Positions 41,937 through 49,932 are shown, counted from the stretch's first letter. The stretch is DNA of 64,000 nt from Salinimicrobium catena (GCF_900102915.1 NZ_FNGG01000003.1:1-64000); one strand, 5' to 3'. Notes: a model not told the origin generated them from the letters alone. Translations and numbers: made by a program.

Positions 41937-41961
41937 AAAAAAAGGAGGTGTAAAACCTCCT
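41937..41961 (-). terminator. Terminator-like hairpin inside the mutase operon
   Basis: On the minus strand AGGAGGT and ACCTCCT form a 7-bp stem (41943-41961) followed at once by seven T residues, in the 47-bp gap between the small- and large-subunit genes. It fits a weak intrinsic terminator or attenuator. AGGAGGT also equals the anti-Shine-Dalgarno complement. Confidence 0.6.
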
Positions 41962-41971
41962 GAATTAGCAA

Positions 41972-43360
41972 TTAAGCTTCTTTTTTCAATCGCTCCTGTT
42001 CTGTTCTTTCCGCAAGACGTTTCTCAATGACAGGTTGCAAAAGGGTCTTCCTGGGTTTGTGTTTCAGGAAAGGATACAGTTCCAGTTCCTCTTTCATCTT
42101 GTCTTCATGATTAGGGAACTTGTTGGTCCCGATCAATACCAGTTCTCCCGATTCGAATTGCTCCTGTTCTTTCGCAGCGCTTTCCGCGATCTTCTTTTGA
42201 ATGATACCCTCTTTCAACTGACTCACAAAACCTCCACCTTTTTCGATCTCTTTAAAGATGGCCAGTGCCAGTTCAGCAAACTGGTGGGTGAGATTTTCCA
42301 CATAATAGCTGCCGTTGGCAGGATTGCTTACTTTTTCAAAATAACCTTCATGCTTCAGGATGAGCAACTGGTTGCGGGCAATTCGCCTTCCAAACTCGTT
42401 GTTCTTATGATAAAGCGCGTCATACGCCATGTTGCAAACAGCGTTAGCCCCACCCAGGATAGCGCTCATGCTTTCGGTAGTGGTGCGAAGCAGGTTAACG
42501 TTGAAATCATACAACGTTTTGTTTCTTTTTGAAGGCTGGGCCAGGATATGGCATTCTTCAGAAAAGCCGTACTCTTTAGCGAGGGTAGAAAAAAGCAGCC
42601 TCAGCGCCCTTATTTTCGCGATCTCGAAAAAGTAGTTTGGACCTGTAGCGGTGATGAACTGGAATTTCAGTTTTTTTCTTTTTTCTTCGGAAAAAGAGTC
42701 CAGTTTCGTAATGTGGTTCAGATATTCATTGGAATGGGCCATGGCATAAGCCAGTTGCTGCGGAATGTTGGCCCCGGCATTCTGATAAAGTCCCAGGTCG
42801 ATACTGATCAATGAACCAAAACTTTCCAGATGCTCCAAGGAGGTTTCCAGAACCTCATGGTCTTTCTGAAGATCGTGATACCAGTTTCCGCTGCGGGCCA
42901 GGTGCCCGATAATGTCTGTTTGTAAGTAGATTTTTGAACCCTTTCCCGCCGTCTCCTTCAGGCGTATGTTGAAATTTTCTGAAAGGAATTCAGTTTTAAT
43001 ATATACAGGAACGTTTTCCAGATCGAGGTCCTTAAAAAGGGTTTTTAGATCTGTTTCTTCCGAAGGGATAGTGAACCACAGCGCTTCCGCTCCTTTTTGG
43101 AGAGCTTCCAGCGCTCTCTTATTAGCACCCCCGGCAGAAGAAACGTAGAGTTGTTCTACAATTTCCCAGTTGGCCGGGGAGTGGACATTAACCGGTACGC
43201 CGGCTTCATCCGGATGGTAGAACGGCTTGACATTGATGCCGTCAAGTGAATTCCAAACCAGTTTCTCATTGTAATCGGCACCTTTAAGGTCAAACTGGAT
43301 CTTTTGCTTCCATTGTTTTGCCGATACTTCCTCAAATTCACTGAATAGGTTCTTGCTCAT
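41972..43360 (-). CDS. mutA: Methylmalonyl-CoA mutase, small subunit (short form)
   Basis: A 462-aa partner of the catalytic subunit, with the mutase barrel fold ([87 protein letters not shown]) but without a C-terminal B12-binding domain. In Propionibacterium the equivalent subunit is over 600 aa and keeps a degenerate B12 domain, so this one is a reduced form. It is probably non-catalytic and stabilises the dimer. Lies upstream of mutB and 29 bp after the DivIC-like gene. Confidence 0.93.
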   Translation of the reverse strand: MSKNLFSEFEEVSAKQWKQKIQFDLKGADYNEKLVWNSLDGINVKPFYHPDEAGVPVNVHSPANWEIVEQLYVSSAGGANKRALEALQKGAEALWFTIPSEETDLKTLFKDLDLENVPVYIKTEFLSENFNIRLKETAGKGSKIYLQTDIIGHLARSGNWYHDLQKDHEVLETSLEHLESFGSLISIDLGLYQNAGANIPQQLAYAMAHSNEYLNHITKLDSFSEEKRKKLKFQFITATGPNYFFEIAKIRALRLLFSTLAKEYGFSEECHILAQPSKRNKTLYDFNVNLLRTTTESMSAILGGANAVCNMAYDALYHKNNEFGRRIARNQLLILKHEGYFEKVSNPANGSYYVENLTHQFAELALAIFKEIEKGGGFVSQLKEGIIQKKIAESAAKEQEQFESGELVLIGTNKFPNHEDKMKEELELYPFLKHKPRKTLLQPVIEKRLAERTEQERLKKEA

Positions 43361-43389
43361 CTTCTGCTGTTTTTATGGCCCGGTGAAGT

Positions 43390-43704
43390 TCAGTCTTCCT
43401 GCTGATGCTCAATAATAAAGATCTCTTCGTTCTCCCTTTTCATGAAGTATTCGCGCCGGGCAAATTTCTCCAGTTCAAGAGAATCATTGAGGGTCTCCAT
43501 AATGGCTTTATCCTTTGAGATCTCGTTGAGATAATAGGACTTGTTCTTTTCAAGATCGTCGATCTCGGTGTCCAGCTCATGATGAATGAGCCACGAGTTA
43601 CTGTCTAAAAATAGCATCCAGAACACAAATGCCAGTGTTACCAGCATGTATTTATTGCTGAAGATTTGGAACCATTTGTTGCTGCGGATCTTTTTTAGCT
43701 TCAT
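43390..43704 (-). CDS. FtsB/DivIC-like septum formation protein
   Basis: A 104-aa bitopic membrane protein of the septum formation initiator family. A basic cytoplasmic start, one membrane helix (about 19-38, LVTLAFVFWMLFLDSNSWLI), then a short coiled coil (HHELDTEIDDLEKNKSYYLNEISKDKAIMETLND) and the typical LEKFARREYFMKRENEEIFII end. Expected to act at the division site with FtsL and FtsQ homologues. Between udk (17-bp gap) and the mutase genes in one transcript. Confidence 0.9.
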   Translation of the reverse strand: MKLKKIRSNKWFQIFSNKYMLVTLAFVFWMLFLDSNSWLIHHELDTEIDDLEKNKSYYLNEISKDKAIMETLNDSLELEKFARREYFMKRENEEIFIIEHQQED

Positions 43705-43721
43705 GATCGAAATATACGAAA

Positions 43722-44330
43722 TTAGAGCAAACGCTGCCGAATGATCGTCTGAACAATATCAACAGCTACGGTGTTGTAGCGGTTGGTAGGGATAATGATG
43801 TCTGCGAATTCTTTGGTAGGCTCTATGAATTGCTGGTGCATGGGCTTTAAAGTGGTCTGGTAGCGGTTGAGCACCTCCTCCAGGTCACGACCTCTTTCGG
43901 CAATGTCCCTTTTAAGCCTTCTTATCAACCTTTCATCACTGTCTGCGTGCACATAGATCTTGATGTCGAACATCTCGCGTATCTCGGGATGGGTGAGAAT
44001 AAGGATCCCTTCCACGATGATCACTTTGCGGGGTTCGATCTCAATGGTCTCCCCGGTGCGATTGTGTTCTTTAAAAGAATAGATGGGCTGCTGAATGTTC
44101 TTGCCGGCCTTAAGGTCCTTAAGGTGTGATACCAGCAGATCAAAATCTATAGATTTTGGATGATCAAAATTTATCTTCTTTCGTTCCTCAAAGCTGAGAT
44201 GACTGGTATCCTGGTAATAGGAGTCCTGGGAAATGACATCTACCTCTTCATTTTTCAGCTCCTCAATAATCTGGTTTACTACCGTTGTTTTTCCGCTTCC
44301 GGTACCCCCGGCAATTCCAATGATCAACAT
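43722..44330 (-). CDS. udk: Uridine kinase
   Basis: Phosphorylates uridine and cytidine to UMP and CMP in pyrimidine salvage, in the cytoplasm. 202 aa. P-loop GIAGGTGSGKTTVVNQI, SQDSYYQD, NFDHPKSIDFDLL, IEPRKVIIVEGILIL and the lid RLIRRLKRDIAERGRD. A complete, normal-length enzyme. First gene of a run with the DivIC-like gene and both mutase subunits; a -7 box lies 17 bp upstream. Confidence 0.96.
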   Translation of the reverse strand: MLIIGIAGGTGSGKTTVVNQIIEELKNEEVDVISQDSYYQDTSHLSFEERKKINFDHPKSIDFDLLVSHLKDLKAGKNIQQPIYSFKEHNRTGETIEIEPRKVIIVEGILILTHPEIREMFDIKIYVHADSDERLIRRLKRDIAERGRDLEEVLNRYQTTLKPMHQQFIEPTKEFADIIIPTNRYNTVAVDIVQTIIRQRLL

Positions 44331-44346
44331 AATCCTAATTTTGCGG

Positions 44347-44354
44347 CAAAGGTA
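44347..44354 (-). promoter_or_regulatory. -7 box for udk
   Basis: TACCTTTG on the minus strand, 16 bp before the udk start codon. No convincing TTG at -33. Confidence 0.45.
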
Positions 44355-44382
44355 ATTATTTAGCTGCTTATAATTTTTGCTA

Positions 44383-44823
44383 TTATTTTTCTATAGCGGC
44401 CACTTCCTCAGGGGTTACAGGTTCTTCCACTTTATTTCCCCAGGAATTGAAGATATAGTTAAGCACATCGGCAGTTTCCTTGTCTGTTAATCCAAGGGAG
44501 GGCATGAGATTGTCGTATTCTTCCCCATTGACCTCAATAGGACCGTTAATTCCATTTTTCACTGCGCTTATGGTCTTTTTTCTTTGTTCGGTGAACCAGT
44601 CAGAGCCTTTTAAAGGAGGAAAAACACCCGTGATCCCTTCCCCATTTGAAAGGTGGCAGGACGAACAAAAATTGTTATAGATAGCGGCGCCGCGGGAGAT
44701 GCTTTCCTGCAGTTCCTCACTCATTTCGGTTTGAGCCATGGCAGCGCCCGTTTCCTTTTCCGAAGAATTCTTGCAGCCAATGGTGATGGCCAAAAACAGT
44801 AGCAGAAGACTCTTTTTTATCAT
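44383..44823 (-). CDS. Lipoprotein c-type cytochrome
   Basis: A 146-aa monohaem cytochrome c. The lipoprotein signal ends at TIGC (cysteine about 17). Haem-binding FCSSCHLSNGEG at about 54-65 and a likely distal methionine in DNLMPSLGLTD fit class I. Its start overlaps the sugar dehydrogenase stop by 4 bp, so it is probably the electron acceptor of that enzyme and feeds the respiratory chain from the periplasm. Confidence 0.92.
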   Translation of the reverse strand: MIKKSLLLLFLAITIGCKNSSEKETGAAMAQTEMSEELQESISRGAAIYNNFCSSCHLSNGEGITGVFPPLKGSDWFTEQRKKTISAVKNGINGPIEVNGEEYDNLMPSLGLTDKETADVLNYIFNSWGNKVEEPVTPEEVAAIEK

Positions 44824-46004
44824 TGCTTCGGAAGTAATTTCACAATGCCTTTTCCTTCTACCGAAACATAGATGAAACCATCAGGAGCCTGCACCACATC
44901 ACGCACGCGACCTATCCCTTCCAGGAGTTTTTCCCGCGCGGTCACTTTTTTACCGTCTAAGGAGAGATGTTCCAGATATTGGAATTTCAAAGAGCCCGCA
45001 AGCAGATCACCTTTAAGCTCAGGATATTTATCTGAAGTCACGAAAACAAATCCGCTGGGGGCTATTGACGGGAGCCAGTAGTAAATAGGATCTGTAAAAT
45101 CTGGTCCGGAAGTTTGATCTGTAATAGGAGTGCCGTCATAATTTTCTCCGAAAGTGACCACCGGCCAGCCAAAATTGGCGCCTTTTTGCACCACGTTGAT
45201 CTCGTCACCTCCCTGCGGCCCATGCTCATGTACCCAGATCTCATTGGTTTCTGAATTGAAGATCATTCCCTGCGGATTGCGGTGACCGTAAGAGTAGACG
45301 GCTTCTTTGGCATTTTGCTGCCCCACGAAAGGATTATCTGCCGGGATGCTGCCATCGGGGTTCAGCCTGTAAACTTTTCCTCCGTCGCGGGTGATGTCCT
45401 GCGGATTTTCATCCCGATTTCCACGATCTCCAATGCTGAAGTAGAGTTTTCCTTCCTGGTCAAATTCTATTCGGGAACCAAAATGCTGCCCCCTGGTAGT
45501 ATTAGGACCTGCTTTATAGAGCACTTCTTTATTCGTAAGCTGGTTGTTCTCCAGTTTTGCTCGCATTAGCGCGGTATTGCCGCCTTCTCCTTCCCCTTCA
45601 GAAGAAGAGTAGGTGAAATAGATCCAGCCATTGTTCTGGTAATCGGGATGCAGGGCCACATCAAGGAATCCGCCCTGGCCTCGTACGTACACCTGAGGTG
45701 CTCCCTGCACCTGCTGCTTATTCCCGTTTTTAAAATGGATCAGTTCCCCGCTTTTTTCGGTGATGAGTATACTGCCATCAGGCAGAAATGTCATTCCCCA
45801 GCCTATTTGTAAGTCGGGTACAACAGTTTCGGTTTCATATTGGGTCGTGGTCACCTGCTCTTCGGGAATGGTGATGGGACCGTTGGTTTCCTGAATATTA
45901 TCTGATACCGCTGCGGTTTCATTGGTAGTTGATTTTCCGTTCTCGCCGCAAGCCAGGAAAACGGTACTGGCCATGGCTGATAAAAATATGTGTTTTGCTC
46001 TCAT
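44820..46004 (-). CDS. PQQ-type sugar (aldose/sorbosone) dehydrogenase, lipoprotein
   Basis: A 394-aa exported beta-propeller enzyme of the soluble glucose/sorbosone dehydrogenase family. Lipobox FLAC (cysteine about 19). Typical blocks: LQIGWGMTFLPDGSILITEKSGEL, GFLDVALHPDYQNNGWIYFTYS, GQHFGSRIEFDQEGKLYFSIGDRG, YSYGHRNPQGMIF, WVHEHGPQGGDEINVV and NFGWPVV. The cofactor-site histidines are there. It oxidises a free sugar or similar alcohol in the periplasm; the exact substrate is unknown. Co-translated with the cytochrome. Confidence 0.92.
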   Translation of the reverse strand: MRAKHIFLSAMASTVFLACGENGKSTTNETAAVSDNIQETNGPITIPEEQVTTTQYETETVVPDLQIGWGMTFLPDGSILITEKSGELIHFKNGNKQQVQGAPQVYVRGQGGFLDVALHPDYQNNGWIYFTYSSSEGEGEGGNTALMRAKLENNQLTNKEVLYKAGPNTTRGQHFGSRIEFDQEGKLYFSIGDRGNRDENPQDITRDGGKVYRLNPDGSIPADNPFVGQQNAKEAVYSYGHRNPQGMIFNSETNEIWVHEHGPQGGDEINVVQKGANFGWPVVTFGENYDGTPITDQTSGPDFTDPIYYWLPSIAPSGFVFVTSDKYPELKGDLLAGSLKFQYLEHLSLDGKKVTAREKLLEGIGRVRDVVQAPDGFIYVSVEGKGIVKLLPKQ

Positions 46005-46025
46005 TTTTTCACCTGATTAGAAATT

Positions 46026-46054
46026 CAAAGATAAAAAGAAAAGTGCAGTCTCAA
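46026..46054 (-). promoter_or_regulatory. Promoter of the sugar dehydrogenase-cytochrome operon
   Basis: On the minus strand, TTG (46054-46052), an 18-bp spacer and TATCTTTG (46033-46026), followed 21 bp later by the start codon. Confidence 0.72.
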
Positions 46055-46104
46055 GAAAAGACAAAAAGAATGGAAAAAGTATGAGGTGAATCGAAGTGTT
46101 TTTC

Positions 46105-46112
46105 TATATTTG
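46105..46112 (+). promoter_or_regulatory. Possible -7 box upstream of the tRNA-Pro region
   Basis: TATATTTG on the plus strand matches TAnnTTTG and points towards the tRNA 240 bp downstream. No gene lies in between. It may drive tRNA-Pro or the duplicated remnant. Confidence 0.4.
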
Positions 46113-46167
46113 CAGCCGCTTAGGAATTCCGCTGTGCGGATTTCGAATTCCTAATTCAAGATTCAGA

Positions 46168-46227
46168 ATTGGAATTTGGAAATTGATTATTGAATATTGT
46201 CAGCATAAGCTGATCTCGGGGTGTAGC
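46168..46227 (+). repeat. 60-bp direct repeat, first copy (tRNA-Pro 5' remnant)
   Basis: Identical to 46302-46361 apart from one base (CAGCATAAGC against CAGCGTAAGC). The repeat covers the tRNA's 5' flank and its first 11 bases (CGGGGTGTAGC). After 46227 the tRNA homology stops, so this copy is a truncated tRNA start. The period is 134 bp. Confidence 0.85.
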
Positions 46228-46301
46228 CCTTCGTCGTGTCTCTTTCGAGACCCGCTCAGGATAAACTCCGCCCGGTTCCCGGTCTACTTAAACTGAAGAC
46301 C

Positions 46302-46361
46302 ATTGGAATTTGGAAATTGATTATTGAATATTGTCAGCGTAAGCTGATCTCGGGGTGTAGC
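46302..46361 (+). repeat. 60-bp direct repeat, second copy (leads into intact tRNA-Pro)
   Basis: Second copy of the 60-bp unit. It runs into the intact tRNA gene. The 74 bp between the copies contain TCTCTTTCGAGACCC and no gene. Confidence 0.85.
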
Positions 46362-46425
46362 GTAGCCCGGTTATCGCGCCTGCTTTGGGAGCAGGAGGCC
46401 GCAGGTTCGAATCCTGCCACCCCGA
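46351..46425 (+). tRNA. tRNA-Pro (UGG)
   Basis: A 75-nt cloverleaf: acceptor stem CGGGGTG/CACCCCG, anticodon arm CCTGC-TTTGGGA-GCAGG with anticodon TGG, T-arm GCAGG-TTCGAAT-CCTGC, discriminator A. CCA is not encoded. It reads all or most proline codons. Confidence 0.97.
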
Positions 46426-46431
46426 CAAAGC

Positions 46432-46463
46432 AAAGCCCTGCACGAAAGTGCAGGGCTTTTTTT
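46432..46463 (+). terminator. Terminator after tRNA-Pro
   Basis: 12-bp perfect stem AAAGCCCTGCAC/GTGCAGGGCTTT with a GAAA tetraloop and T run. Confidence 0.92.
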
Positions 46464-46686
46464 GTTTTGACGAGACCCGAACTTGTTCGAGGTCGTAGGG
46501 AAAAACAAAAAAGCCCGTGCAGGCGCCAGCCTGCAGGCTTTGCTTTAGTTCCTCCCACAGGATCACCGACCGAAGGGAGGTAATCCTGAAGTTAGATCTA
46601 CGAAGGTAGAAGTATGAAGGTGAGTTTCCCAAAGACTCCCAGGTTCAACAAATAATCCGCAACAGCCTGTTGGGTTTTCCAGATTC
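46464..46686. other. Non-coding stretch with second hairpin
   Basis: Holds another strong hairpin at about 46510-46543 (AAGCCCGTGCAGGC with GCCTGCAGGCTT), which could terminate the minus-strand acyl-CoA-dehydrogenase-like gene. The rest shows no gene. Confidence 0.5.
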
Positions 46687-47703
46687 CTATTTAGTGAAAA
46701 TATGATGCTGGGTGGCTGTAAAATAATCCCTAAAAACCTGGTTGATTTCACTGATCTTGCTACATCCTTTCACTCCTAAATGAGGATGGATCTTAATGAT
46801 AGCCTGAGAGATCTCTTCCACAGAAAGAGCTGCTGTGCTATGGATCCCTTGAATATACTCTTCGGAAAAATTTGATGTAGAGGTAGTTATTTCTTCAATT
46901 TCACGGGCATAAGCAGATATATTTTGTTCGGCTTCAAAAATGGCTTTTTCCAGACCTGATGTTTTTTCAGGTTTTGTTATCTGGGTTGCTGCCTTAAAAT
47001 AATGAGCTGCCATTCCAACATAATTCACCCATAGAGTAAGATCAGCGAATAACGAAAAGTTGATCTTAAATACGGGCTGAGGGAGATAGAATTCGTTATA
47101 GAGGAAACTATGCTTGCTATGGACTCTCACATTATTTAACTCGAAGGAATGTGTGGCTGTCGCTTTAAGGCCCATGGTATCCCAGTCTTTAATGATCTTA
47201 ACCTCTTTGGCAGGAACAAGAAAGGAGCGAATCACTGTGGAACCGTCTGGATTGGTTAACTCCTTCTGGTTGTCTGTTATTCTGGCATTGAGGGTGAAGT
47301 GGGTGAGGTAGGGAGCTCCTGTTGCATATCGCCACTTTCCGGAAATCATGTAGTGATCCCCTGATTTCTCTGCGGTGCCAAAAGCTCCGCCACTTCCCCC
47401 GAAGCAGACTGGCTTTTGCACATTTAAAAAAATGTTTTCAGCTGCTTCAGGCCTAAGGTTGCCAATAAAATAGTTTGCCCCGCTGCACAAGGTGACCGTC
47501 CAGCCAAGACTGCCGTCGATTTCAGCCAGTTCCTTCAGTCTTAATAAGCCTTCAGAAAAAGGCATTTCGAGACCGCCGTAGGTCTTAGGAACCCACAGAT
47601 TCCACAGGTTTTCTCTTTGGATCCATTCTAAAACTTCCGGGGAAAAAGCTTCTTTTCCCAAGCATTGCTCTCTAAGCTTCTGCATAGATCTCTCTTTTTT
47701 CAT
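46687..47703 (-). CDS. Acyl-CoA-dehydrogenase-like flavoprotein in the TPP-riboswitch operon
   Basis: A 338-aa protein with the acyl-CoA dehydrogenase/flavin-dependent monooxygenase fold. N-terminal helical part with LWVPKTYGGLEMP and LKELAEIDGSLGWT, middle beta domain (SGKWRYATGAPYLTHFTLNA, KDWDTMGLKATATHSFELNNVRV), short C-terminal helical domain ending YFTATQHHIF. The catalytic glutamate of true acyl-CoA dehydrogenases is not obvious, and the protein is shorter than most, so it may be a monooxygenase-type relative. It overlaps the thiamine-transporter gene by 32 bp (14 bp if ATG 47685 is used), which puts it under the TPP riboswitch. Confidence 0.8.
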   Translation of the reverse strand: MKKERSMQKLREQCLGKEAFSPEVLEWIQRENLWNLWVPKTYGGLEMPFSEGLLRLKELAEIDGSLGWTVTLCSGANYFIGNLRPEAAENIFLNVQKPVCFGGSGGAFGTAEKSGDHYMISGKWRYATGAPYLTHFTLNARITDNQKELTNPDGSTVIRSFLVPAKEVKIIKDWDTMGLKATATHSFELNNVRVHSKHSFLYNEFYLPQPVFKINFSLFADLTLWVNYVGMAAHYFKAATQITKPEKTSGLEKAIFEAEQNISAYAREIEEITTSTSNFSEEYIQGIHSTAALSVEEISQAIIKIHPHLGVKGCSKISEINQVFRDYFTATQHHIFTK

Positions 47704-48259
47704 TTTGAATGATCTTTCTCCATTTTAAGTAACCCGAAGTGCCCACAGCGAAAAGAAAAACTGTTAAGCCTGCATAAATGTAAAGTTCTTTATAGAGCAG
47801 TAAAGGGATAGCTATAGCATTGCTCACGTTGAGGTAGATCCAGTTCTCCATTTTTCTTTTGGCCATGAGCCACATTCCAGACCAGGCAAAAGCACTGACC
47901 GCAGCATCCCAAAAAGGTACATCTGAATTGGTGTGAAAGGCAAGCCACCAGGACATCAGTGCAAAACAACCCGCAACGATAGCAAGAGCTTTAACATGCT
48001 CCATAATACTTGACCAGGAAATGGGAGCGGCTTGTTTCTTTCTGCCGAATTTCCAATAAAACCACCCATAAATGCTCATCACCAGATAATACAGGTGCAG
48101 CAGAATATCGGCATAAAGTTTCGATTCATACAATACCCAAATACTTACCAGTACCGAAATAATTCCGAATAAATAATTGTGAACGTTGTTCTTCCTGGCA
48201 AGGAGTACCTGAGCTACTCCAAAAGTGGTTCCTATAAATTGCAACCAGATTAAATTCAT
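47672..48259 (-). CDS. pnuT: PnuC-family vitamin transporter, probably PnuT (thiamine)
   Basis: A 195-aa inner-membrane carrier with seven hydrophobic segments. Family motifs: QFIGTTFGVAQVLLARKNNVHNYLFGIISVLVSIWVLYESKLYADILLHLYYLVMSIYGWFYW (broken here by several membrane passes) and WIYLNVSNAIAIPLLLYKELYIYA. PnuC proteins carry nicotinamide riboside; PnuT and PnuX homologues carry thiamine and riboflavin. The TPP riboswitch directly upstream argues for thiamine. No membrane ATPase partner is needed in this family. A strong GGAG ribosome site lies 8 bp before the ATG inside a hairpin. Confidence 0.9.
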   Translation of the reverse strand: MNLIWLQFIGTTFGVAQVLLARKNNVHNYLFGIISVLVSIWVLYESKLYADILLHLYYLVMSIYGWFYWKFGRKKQAAPISWSSIMEHVKALAIVAGCFALMSWWLAFHTNSDVPFWDAAVSAFAWSGMWLMAKRKMENWIYLNVSNAIAIPLLLYKELYIYAGLTVFLFAVGTSGYLKWRKIIQNEKREIYAEA

Positions 48260-48267
48260 AAAAGTTA

Positions 48268-48295
48268 CTCCATTAAAATTTATATAAAAATGGAG
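48268..48295 (-). promoter_or_regulatory. Hairpin masking the pnuT ribosome-binding site
   Basis: On the minus strand CTCCATT (48295-48289) pairs with AATGGAG (48274-48268). The GGAG within the second arm sits 8 nt before the ATG. Shine-Dalgarno sites are uncommon in this window, so this looks like a deliberate control point next to the riboswitch. Confidence 0.5.
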
Positions 48296-48333
48296 AAGAT
48301 GAACCAGGTTAAGGTTGCAGATTGCAACTTTTG

Positions 48334-48430
48334 AAATTCCCTACGCTGGCATTATCCAGATCAGGTGCAGAGCGTGAAGGGCTCCCGGGTATCATCTCAG
48401 CCTGTCACAACGACAAGCACCCCAATTTGC
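48334..48430 (-). promoter_or_regulatory. TPP (THI-element) riboswitch
   Basis: On the minus strand the conserved TPP aptamer can be read: GGGGTGCTT..., GGCTGAGA, ATACCC, then CACCTGATCTGGATAATGCC and AGCGTAGGGAA. All conserved pyrimidine- and pyrophosphate-sensor segments are present. A small hairpin GTTGCA/TGCAAC (48314-48328) and the RBS hairpin follow, forming the expression platform. It should lower pnuT expression when thiamine pyrophosphate is plentiful. Confidence 0.95.
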
Positions 48431-48433
48431 CGA

Positions 48434-48441
48434 CAAATGTA
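48434..48441 (-). promoter_or_regulatory. -7 box of the TPP-riboswitch transcript
   Basis: TACATTTG on the minus strand lies just before the aptamer, so transcription would begin at the first aptamer bases. Confidence 0.6.
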
Positions 48442-48586
48442 TGCTTCTTCTTAAAGGTTAGAAAGAAATCCCGTGTAATATTTAAAGGTTTTGAGAAAAT
48501 CCATTTTTAATTCGGACACATGAGTCCGATCATATTTTATCCTCTCAACTTTTCCTTCTTTTACTGCAGCTAATAAAAATATCACC

Positions 48587-49837
48587 ATGAACAAAAAACT
48601 ACTGCTTATCCTTTTTTGCTTTGCCGTTTCTCCAATATTTTCACAATCCTTTGAAGCCGATCTACAGCTAAAGCCACGCCTTGAGTTCAGAAATGGTTAT
48701 AAAACTTTATTATCAGGAGAACAGGATCCCGCTACTTTTGTTTCGCAGCGATCGCGGTTAAACCTGCTTTTTGAACAGGAAGAGCTGGAGGTGAAACTGT
48801 CTGTACAGAACATTAGCGTGTGGGGAGAGGTGCCTACGATGAGAACGGCAGACAATAACGGGATCAGTCTTTTTGAGGCTTACGGGCAGTATAACTTTAG
48901 TTCTTCAGCTAAACTAAGGCTGGGCAGGCAGGTGCTGTCTTATGATAATGAGCGTATTTTGGGAGAAGTGAACTGGGCGCAGCAGGGCCAAAGCCATGAT
49001 GCCGCATTGTTCAGCTGGTTGCCTGCCGCCTGTCACCGGCTGGATTTGGGAGTGGCTTATAATGCGCCTTCAGAAACGCTTTTTGAAGTGCCTTATGCCA
49101 TCAACACCTATCAAAACCTGCAGTTCGCCTGGTACCACCTGGATAGAGACAACGTGGGCTTCAGCTTTCTCTTTATGAACACCGGATATGAATATGAAGC
49201 GGCTAACACCGGAGGGAAGACCGATTATATTCAAACCTTTGGCGCCTATCATGACTTTTTAAAAGGGGATTTTTCAGGAAATATTTCGGCTTACGGACAA
49301 ACAGGACAAAAAATGGGCCGCGACCTTTCTGCCTGGTATGCCGGCCTTAACCTGAATTATGCACTTTCCGAAGCATGGAAAATAGGGGCAGGGGGCGAGT
49401 ATCTCTCAGGAACAGATATGGATGATACTTCGGGTGAGCTGCATTCTTTCACTCCATTGTTCGGAACCAACCACGCCTTTAACGGGTATATGGATCACTT
49501 CTACGTTGGCAATCATCAGAATTCGGTGGGACTGGTGGATCTCTACGGAAAACTGACCTATTCAAAAGAGAAATTCAGTTTTAGCGCGATTCCGCATTTC
49601 TTTTCATCGGCTGCGGAAATAACCGAAGCAGACAGTGATTATTTGGGAACAGAAATAGATCTTGTGGCCGGTTACAAACTGGGCAAAAACATCAGCGTCA
49701 ATGCCGGCTATTCCCAAATGTTTGCAACCGGGAGCCTGGAAATACTGAAGGGAGGGGATAAGGACAATACCCAAAACTGGGCCTGGCTGATGGTGAATTT
49801 TAATCCTCAGCTGTTTAGCTTTTCTAAAGAAGATTAG
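48587..49837 (+). CDS. Outer-membrane beta-barrel porin (alginate-export-like)
   Basis: A 416-aa protein with a signal peptide (to about residue 19, IFSQ) and continuous amphipathic beta strands ending in an aromatic residue pattern (NWAWLMVNFNPQLFSF), as expected of an outer-membrane channel. FEADLQLKPRLEFRNGYKTL, SLFEAYGQYNFSSSAKLRLGRQVLSYDNERILGEVNW and the DRDNVGFSFLFMN block resemble the alginate_exp family. The solute is unknown. A small inverted repeat (CGGAC/GTCCG, 48513-48528) lies upstream. Confidence 0.8.
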   Translation: MNKKLLLILFCFAVSPIFSQSFEADLQLKPRLEFRNGYKTLLSGEQDPATFVSQRSRLNLLFEQEELEVKLSVQNISVWGEVPTMRTADNNGISLFEAYGQYNFSSSAKLRLGRQVLSYDNERILGEVNWAQQGQSHDAALFSWLPAACHRLDLGVAYNAPSETLFEVPYAINTYQNLQFAWYHLDRDNVGFSFLFMNTGYEYEAANTGGKTDYIQTFGAYHDFLKGDFSGNISAYGQTGQKMGRDLSAWYAGLNLNYALSEAWKIGAGGEYLSGTDMDDTSGELHSFTPLFGTNHAFNGYMDHFYVGNHQNSVGLVDLYGKLTYSKEKFSFSAIPHFFSSAAEITEADSDYLGTEIDLVAGYKLGKNISVNAGYSQMFATGSLEILKGGDKDNTQNWAWLMVNFNPQLFSFSKED

Positions 49838-49932
49838 AAGTTCCTGGTTTCGGAAAGGAGAGATAAAACTTTGGCTTTGCTATGCACAAAAATGATATTT
49901 TTACGGACATTTTTTCCTAAACCTCTCGAGGC

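Noticed and set aside
39500-43400. Cobalamin riboswitch before the methylmalonyl-CoA mutase genes
   Set aside because: No B12-box-like sequence is seen upstream of the small subunit or in the gap between subunits.
46321-46632. Open frames antisense to tRNA-Pro (peptide with VAGFEPAASCSQSRRDN)
   Set aside because: This is the well-known false protein made by reading through the complement of a tRNA; the plus strand is a perfect cloverleaf.
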